Shown here: positions 35,448-38,519 of the stretch, piece by piece
Layout: each line of letters begins with the position of its first letter
Position numbering within the stretch: position 1 is the stretch's first letter
Assembly: GCA_943788635.1 (NCBI GenBank)
Contig: CALSRA010000028.1
Coordinates: 1-38,519 of the forward strand
Source of the DNA: an uncultured Alphaproteobacteria bacterium
GTDB taxonomy: Bacteria; Pseudomonadota; Alphaproteobacteria; UBA8366; GCA-2717185
Reading direction: 5' to 3'
Length of the DNA stretch: 38,519 nt
Program-made: the position numbers and the translations under genes
The notes under the pieces: model-generated
Seen by the model: the letters and a program-made list of their open reading frames with translations, nothing else
What the model was told of the DNA's origin: nothing
Database searches by the model: none

Positions 35448-36368
35448 ATGCTTGCCGCAGGTGCAGGGCCACGCCATATTCAGCGTATGAGTGAAATGTT
35501 GCTAACGCCCGACCCCTTTGACAAACGCCTGACACGGCGCATTTCCGGCGTGGATCAGGACGGGGTTTCTGTTGAAACCACTGTCGTTGTCGAGCGGCCC
35601 CTGACGCTGTTTCTGAATTCTCAGGAAATTGTCACGATGATGACAATCGGTGATTATCCGGAATATCTGGCTGTCGGGTATCTGATTAATCAGAACATGC
35701 TGGGCGCCGAGAACAAGATTATGAGCGTCGACTACGACGATGAAATCGGCGTCGTCGTTGTTCGGACAGACCGGGAAACGAATTTCGAAGACAAGCTGAG
35801 GAAAAAAACCGTGACGTCCGGATGTGCGCAGGGCACGGCATTCGGGGATCTGATGGAGAAATTCGAAGATGTTCAATTGCCGGGCGATGCTGTTCTGAAA
35901 ACATCATGGCTTTATGCGCTGACAAAAACAGTGAACACCACGCCAAGCCTTTATCTGGAGGCTGGTGCGATTCACGGCTGCGTGCTGGCACACGAAGACC
36001 GCCCGCTGTTGTATATGGAGGATGTCGGGCGTCACAATGCAATCGACAAAATCGCCGGATATATGGCGCTGAACAATATTTCCTCTGGCGACAAGATTTT
36101 CTATACGACTGGTCGGTTGACCTCGGAAATGGTGATCAAGACGGTACAGATGGGGATACCGATCCTAGTGTCACGGTCCGGTTTCACGGTTTGGGGCGTG
36201 GAATTGGCGCAGCAGGCAGGGTTGACCTTGATTGGCCGTGCACGCGGTCATCGCTTTCTTGCGTTATCGGGGGCTGATCGAATTGTCTACGATGCGGACC
36301 CTGCTTCTGTGCCGAAGGAATCGGCGAAATCTTCACGGAAGGCCAGTCTGGACGAGACGGCTGCCTGA
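35448..36368 (+). CDS. fdhD: Formate dehydrogenase accessory sulfurtransferase FdhD
   Basis: FdhD carries sulfur from a cysteine desulfurase to the bis-MGD cofactor of formate dehydrogenase, which is needed for activity. The family blocks are present: DYPEYLAVGYLI, TSGCAQGTAF with Cys126, GAIHGCVLAHEDRPLLYMEDVGRHNAIDKIAGY, FYTTGRLTSEMVIKTVQMGIPILVSRS and RFLALSGADRIVYD. The E. coli enzyme has a CxxC pair; here only one Cys is present, as in the SGC-type variant. An alternative start is ATG 35487 (MSEMLLTPD). The location in the molybdenum operon fits its job and implies a formate dehydrogenase elsewhere. Confidence 0.93.
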   Translation: MLAAGAGPRHIQRMSEMLLTPDPFDKRLTRRISGVDQDGVSVETTVVVERPLTLFLNSQEIVTMMTIGDYPEYLAVGYLINQNMLGAENKIMSVDYDDEIGVVVVRTDRETNFEDKLRKKTVTSGCAQGTAFGDLMEKFEDVQLPGDAVLKTSWLYALTKTVNTTPSLYLEAGAIHGCVLAHEDRPLLYMEDVGRHNAIDKIAGYMALNNISSGDKIFYTTGRLTSEMVIKTVQMGIPILVSRSGFTVWGVELAQQAGLTLIGRARGHRFLALSGADRIVYDADPASVPKESAKSSRKASLDETAA

Positions 36369-36394
36369 ATGTCGGGTTTGGAGAGACTGTGGTA

Positions 36395-37300
36395 ATGCGG
36401 GAAAAAAACCACGAAGTGGCGCCAAATGAAACTGGCAGTATTCTGCGCATTATCGATGCGGCGATCGACGAAACTGCGGAATGGCTTCAGAAATGGCATC
36501 GTTCGATTATTTGTAATGAAGCGCCGGATCAGCTTGTCGTATCCGAGTATTCGCAGTTTCTGACCCGGTTTGGGAGCTGGATGGACCTGAATCGGGACCG
36601 TGGTCTTCTGGATCAATCTGCCTTCAGGTCGCTTGCGAGCGCCTATGAGGAAATGCATGAATTCGGGCGTTTTCTAGCCCAGAAGGCAGTCCAGGCCAGC
36701 GACATACCAACAGTGGAATACGATGCCTTTACGGAGAAGGTGCAACGATTCAACGCACAGGCGCGGCGAATTCGCGAAGCGTTTCGGATGGCTGTGTCAG
36801 AACTGGACCCGCTTACCGGGGTGCAGAACCGGCAGATCATGATGGACATCCTCATTCGTGAGCGGGAGCGTGCGCTTCGAACGAATACGCCCTGTTGTGT
36901 CGTTCTGGCCGATATCGATCATTTCAAAGCCGTAAATGACAACCATGGTCATCCGGCAGGTGATCATGTCCTTCGGACTGTCGCGGGGCGATTCCTGTCG
37001 AAACTGCGGCCGTATGACGAAATTTTTCGCTATGGCGGCGAAGAGTTCCTGATCAGTTTGCCAAGTTCGACCAGCGACCGGGCCGTCGAAATTGTGGAAC
37101 GCCTGCGTCTGTCATTAGCGGATCAGGCGGTGACGCTAACCGATGGGAAGCCTTTGAAACTGACCGCGTCATTCGGGCTTTGCATGGTTGCGCAGGACAC
37201 ACCGCTTAAACAGACAATCGAGTTTGCGGATCAGGCACTTTATCTGGCGAAGACTGAGGGCCGGAATCGCTTGAAGCTGTGGTCGGAAAGTACGGGATGA
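36395..37300 (+). CDS. Diguanylate cyclase with degenerate CZB-like N-terminal domain
   Basis: The protein has 301 residues. The C-terminal GGDEF domain has DPLTGVQNRQIM, the active-site GGEEF (214-218) and an intact product-inhibition I-site RPYD (205-208) five residues before it, so it should make c-di-GMP under feedback control. The helical N terminus resembles the zinc-binding CZB domain of E. coli DgcZ: His35, FLTRFGSWM (Thr57 where CZB has Cys) and YEEMH (Tyr84 replaces the first His of HxxxH, His88 kept). Zinc binding is therefore doubtful. The start is ATG 36395, nine bases after GGAGAG. It is 26 bases after fdhD and overlaps mobA by four bases, thus inside the molybdenum operon. Confidence 0.88.
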   Translation: MREKNHEVAPNETGSILRIIDAAIDETAEWLQKWHRSIICNEAPDQLVVSEYSQFLTRFGSWMDLNRDRGLLDQSAFRSLASAYEEMHEFGRFLAQKAVQASDIPTVEYDAFTEKVQRFNAQARRIREAFRMAVSELDPLTGVQNRQIMMDILIRERERALRTNTPCCVVLADIDHFKAVNDNHGHPAGDHVLRTVAGRFLSKLRPYDEIFRYGGEEFLISLPSSTSDRAVEIVERLRLSLADQAVTLTDGKPLKLTASFGLCMVAQDTPLKQTIEFADQALYLAKTEGRNRLKLWSESTG

Positions 37301-37920
37301 TCATCGAAAAGACGCGTGTGGCGGGTATTCTTCTGGCCGGGGGCCTGTCACGTCGTATGGGCGGTGGTGATAAATGCCTGCGTGTTCTTGGTGGAGAAAC
37401 GATCCTCTCACGGATTGTGCGGGGTGTTTTGCCCCAGGTCGACACGTTAGCGCTCAATGCAAATGGTGACCCGTCGCGCTTTTCGTCTTTTGGGCTTCCC
37501 GTTATTCCTGATGTGATTGAAGGAAATGCGGGCCCCTTGTCGGGCGTCCTTACAGGTATGGAGTGGGTGGCGCTGAACTACCCGGAGTGTGAATGGCTCG
37601 TATCGTTTCCAACGGATGCACCGTTTCTGCCGGAAAACCTCGTCGAGTCACTAATGTTCGCCATGAAGCGTGACGGCAGTGATGTGGCTTGCGCGCGGTC
37701 CAATGGCCGGACGCACCCGGTTATCGGGATATGGCCGGTTCAGTTGCGGGGCGCGTTGCGGAAAGCCATGACGGAAGAGGATATTCGCAAAGTTGATCTG
37801 TGGACGTCCCGCTACAGGTTGTCTGTTGTCGATTTCACTTCTACGACTTTTGACCCGTTCTTCAATACCAATCGACCTGAAGATCTAGAACGCGCCGAAG
37901 CGATTCTTGCGGGAACCTAG
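37297..37920 (+). CDS. mobA: Molybdenum cofactor guanylyltransferase MobA
   Basis: MobA joins GMP to molybdopterin to form the (bis-)MGD cofactor used by formate dehydrogenase and related enzymes. The 207-residue protein has the nucleotide-binding loop ILLAGGLSRRMGGGDKCL, GPLSGVLTGMEW and the metal-binding FPTDAPFLPENL. HPVIGIWP and FFNTNRPEDLERAEAIL are also typical. The frame opens with GTG at 37279, but ATG 37297, overlapping the diguanylate cyclase stop as ATGA and preceded by GGAAAG, is the better start. Its stop overlaps the stop of the opposing DUF364 gene. Confidence 0.94.
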   Translation: MIIEKTRVAGILLAGGLSRRMGGGDKCLRVLGGETILSRIVRGVLPQVDTLALNANGDPSRFSSFGLPVIPDVIEGNAGPLSGVLTGMEWVALNYPECEWLVSFPTDAPFLPENLVESLMFAMKRDGSDVACARSNGRTHPVIGIWPVQLRGALRKAMTEEDIRKVDLWTSRYRLSVVDFTSTTFDPFFNTNRPEDLERAEAILAGT

Positions 37921-38519
37921 GCGACGATTTTTAAAAGCGACACATTGTGCGAATAGCGTTTCATCGCGCGAACAGCGCCGCCTTGGGAAATGACCCCCGT
38001 CAGGCTATCAATATCATCCGCAACGGTGCCTGAAAGAATGTCTATACCGTGGTTGAACAGCACTGGGGCGAGCGGCGTGCCCGGACCCAGCAAAATCGTA
38101 TGGGCTTGTGGTGCAAGCGTCAGCAGTTGGATGAGGGAGCCGTCGAGCATGGTCGATGCTGTAACGAGCAGATATCCGCATTCCGGCAATAGCGTCGCGG
38201 CGGCTTCTTCCGGGTAGTCGTCCGGGCCCGGTTCCCGTTCAATGACCTTTGCCTTGGGGAGGCGTGTATCAAGGCCGGGGAAACGCCCGATTATTACCGT
38301 ATCCTCACCATCATCCGGTACAAGGTCCAGCCCGTTTTCCGTACTTCCCGGAAGGTCATAACGGTTATGGAAAGCGTTTGCTGCGGCGATGGCGATCGCC
38401 GTTTCAAAGACATTTTTCGATTGGATCATGCTGGCCAGGGATGCGAGGGAGCGATCCTTGTATTGGCCGGCATCGGGTAGCGAGAAACAGCCCCCTGTGC
38501 CACGCGCCGGCGTATGCGA
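37917..38519 (-). CDS. DUF364 (putative heavy-metal chelation) protein, 5' end outside window
   Basis: The frame remains open to the window edge, so the N terminus is missing; the first visible ATG (38429) is internal. The visible part starts with RGTGGCFSLPDAGQYKDRSLASLASM, typical of the DUF4213 region, then AIAIAAANAFHNRY. It continues with a Rossmann-like DUF364 domain (TVIIGRFPG, GYLLVTASTMLDGSLIQLL, TILLGPGTPLAPVLFNHGIDILSG). Members are found near metal-uptake genes, and a chelation role is proposed. Lying tail to tail with mobA, it may relate to molybdenum, which is inference. Confidence 0.85.
   Translation of the reverse strand, partial: SHTPARGTGGCFSLPDAGQYKDRSLASLASMIQSKNVFETAIAIAAANAFHNRYDLPGSTENGLDLVPDDGEDTVIIGRFPGLDTRLPKAKVIEREPGPDDYPEEAAATLLPECGYLLVTASTMLDGSLIQLLTLAPQAHTILLGPGTPLAPVLFNHGIDILSGTVADDIDSLTGVISQGGAVRAMKRYSHNVSLLKIVA

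Noticed and set aside
3817..37920. TAG fully reassigned as a sense codon
   Set aside because: Many intact, well-bounded genes end in TAG (acyl-CoA ligase, alpha-E, GMC, mobA, DUF364 and two MFS genes), so global recoding does not fit.

Overview
The window looks like a chromosomal segment of an alphaproteobacterium. The evidence is a moderately high G+C content, PAS_5-type and MmgE/PrpD-type proteins, a modBC-fdhD-mobA molybdenum block, and TTAA-spaced boxes resembling CtrA sites. No rRNA, tRNA or CRISPR array was seen, and the species cannot be named from the sequence alone.

Layout. Positions 1-3358 are the right part of an IS21-family insertion sequence (istB plus istA). Its istA is split by a complete 932-bp IS5-family element (1042-1973) with a 3-bp target duplication. 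Next come a Rid-family protein, an MFS exporter, the PLP enzyme MetY and a large HBM/HAMP hybrid histidine kinase with receiver and Hpt domains. A frameshifted serine hydrolase follows with its TetR regulator, then a homocysteine S-methyltransferase, a second MFS carrier, an acyl-CoA ligase and a quinone-oxidoreductase-like protein. A multi-PAS hybrid kinase (16402-18714) is preceded in frame by another PAS domain, cut off by a single TAG. From 19224 to 23857 a same-strand block encodes a circularly permuted ATP-grasp protein (with an in-frame TAG), an alpha-E protein, a transglutaminase-like protease and an MFS carrier. Positions 23968-32321 hold metabolic genes: MmgE/PrpD, a GMC oxidoreductase, a PAS_5 protein, a DUF924 protein with an internal deletion, a methyltransferase, an alpha/beta hydrolase, an LLM oxidoreductase and a small exported protein. 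Hidden among them at 29734-29952 (minus) is a SelW-like selenoprotein gene with an in-frame UGA and a SECIS-like hairpin.

The last 6 kb is a molybdenum cofactor and formate dehydrogenase maturation region. moaA is divergent from a tight run modB-modC-fdhD-GGDEF-mobA, which converges on a DUF364 (putative metal-chelation) gene running off the window. Together these genes import molybdate, start pterin synthesis (MoaA), attach GMP (MobA) and sulfurate the formate dehydrogenase cofactor (FdhD). Since formate dehydrogenase is often a selenoprotein, this fits the selenoprotein upstream. The diguanylate cyclase with a degenerate zinc-sensing domain inside this operon is unexpected.

Three otherwise conserved genes carry single lesions within about 11 kb (one frameshift, two TAG codons), and DUF924 has an in-frame deletion. 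This points to gene decay, to sequencing error or to some nonsense suppression. TAG is also the normal stop of many intact genes here, so wholesale reassignment is unlikely.
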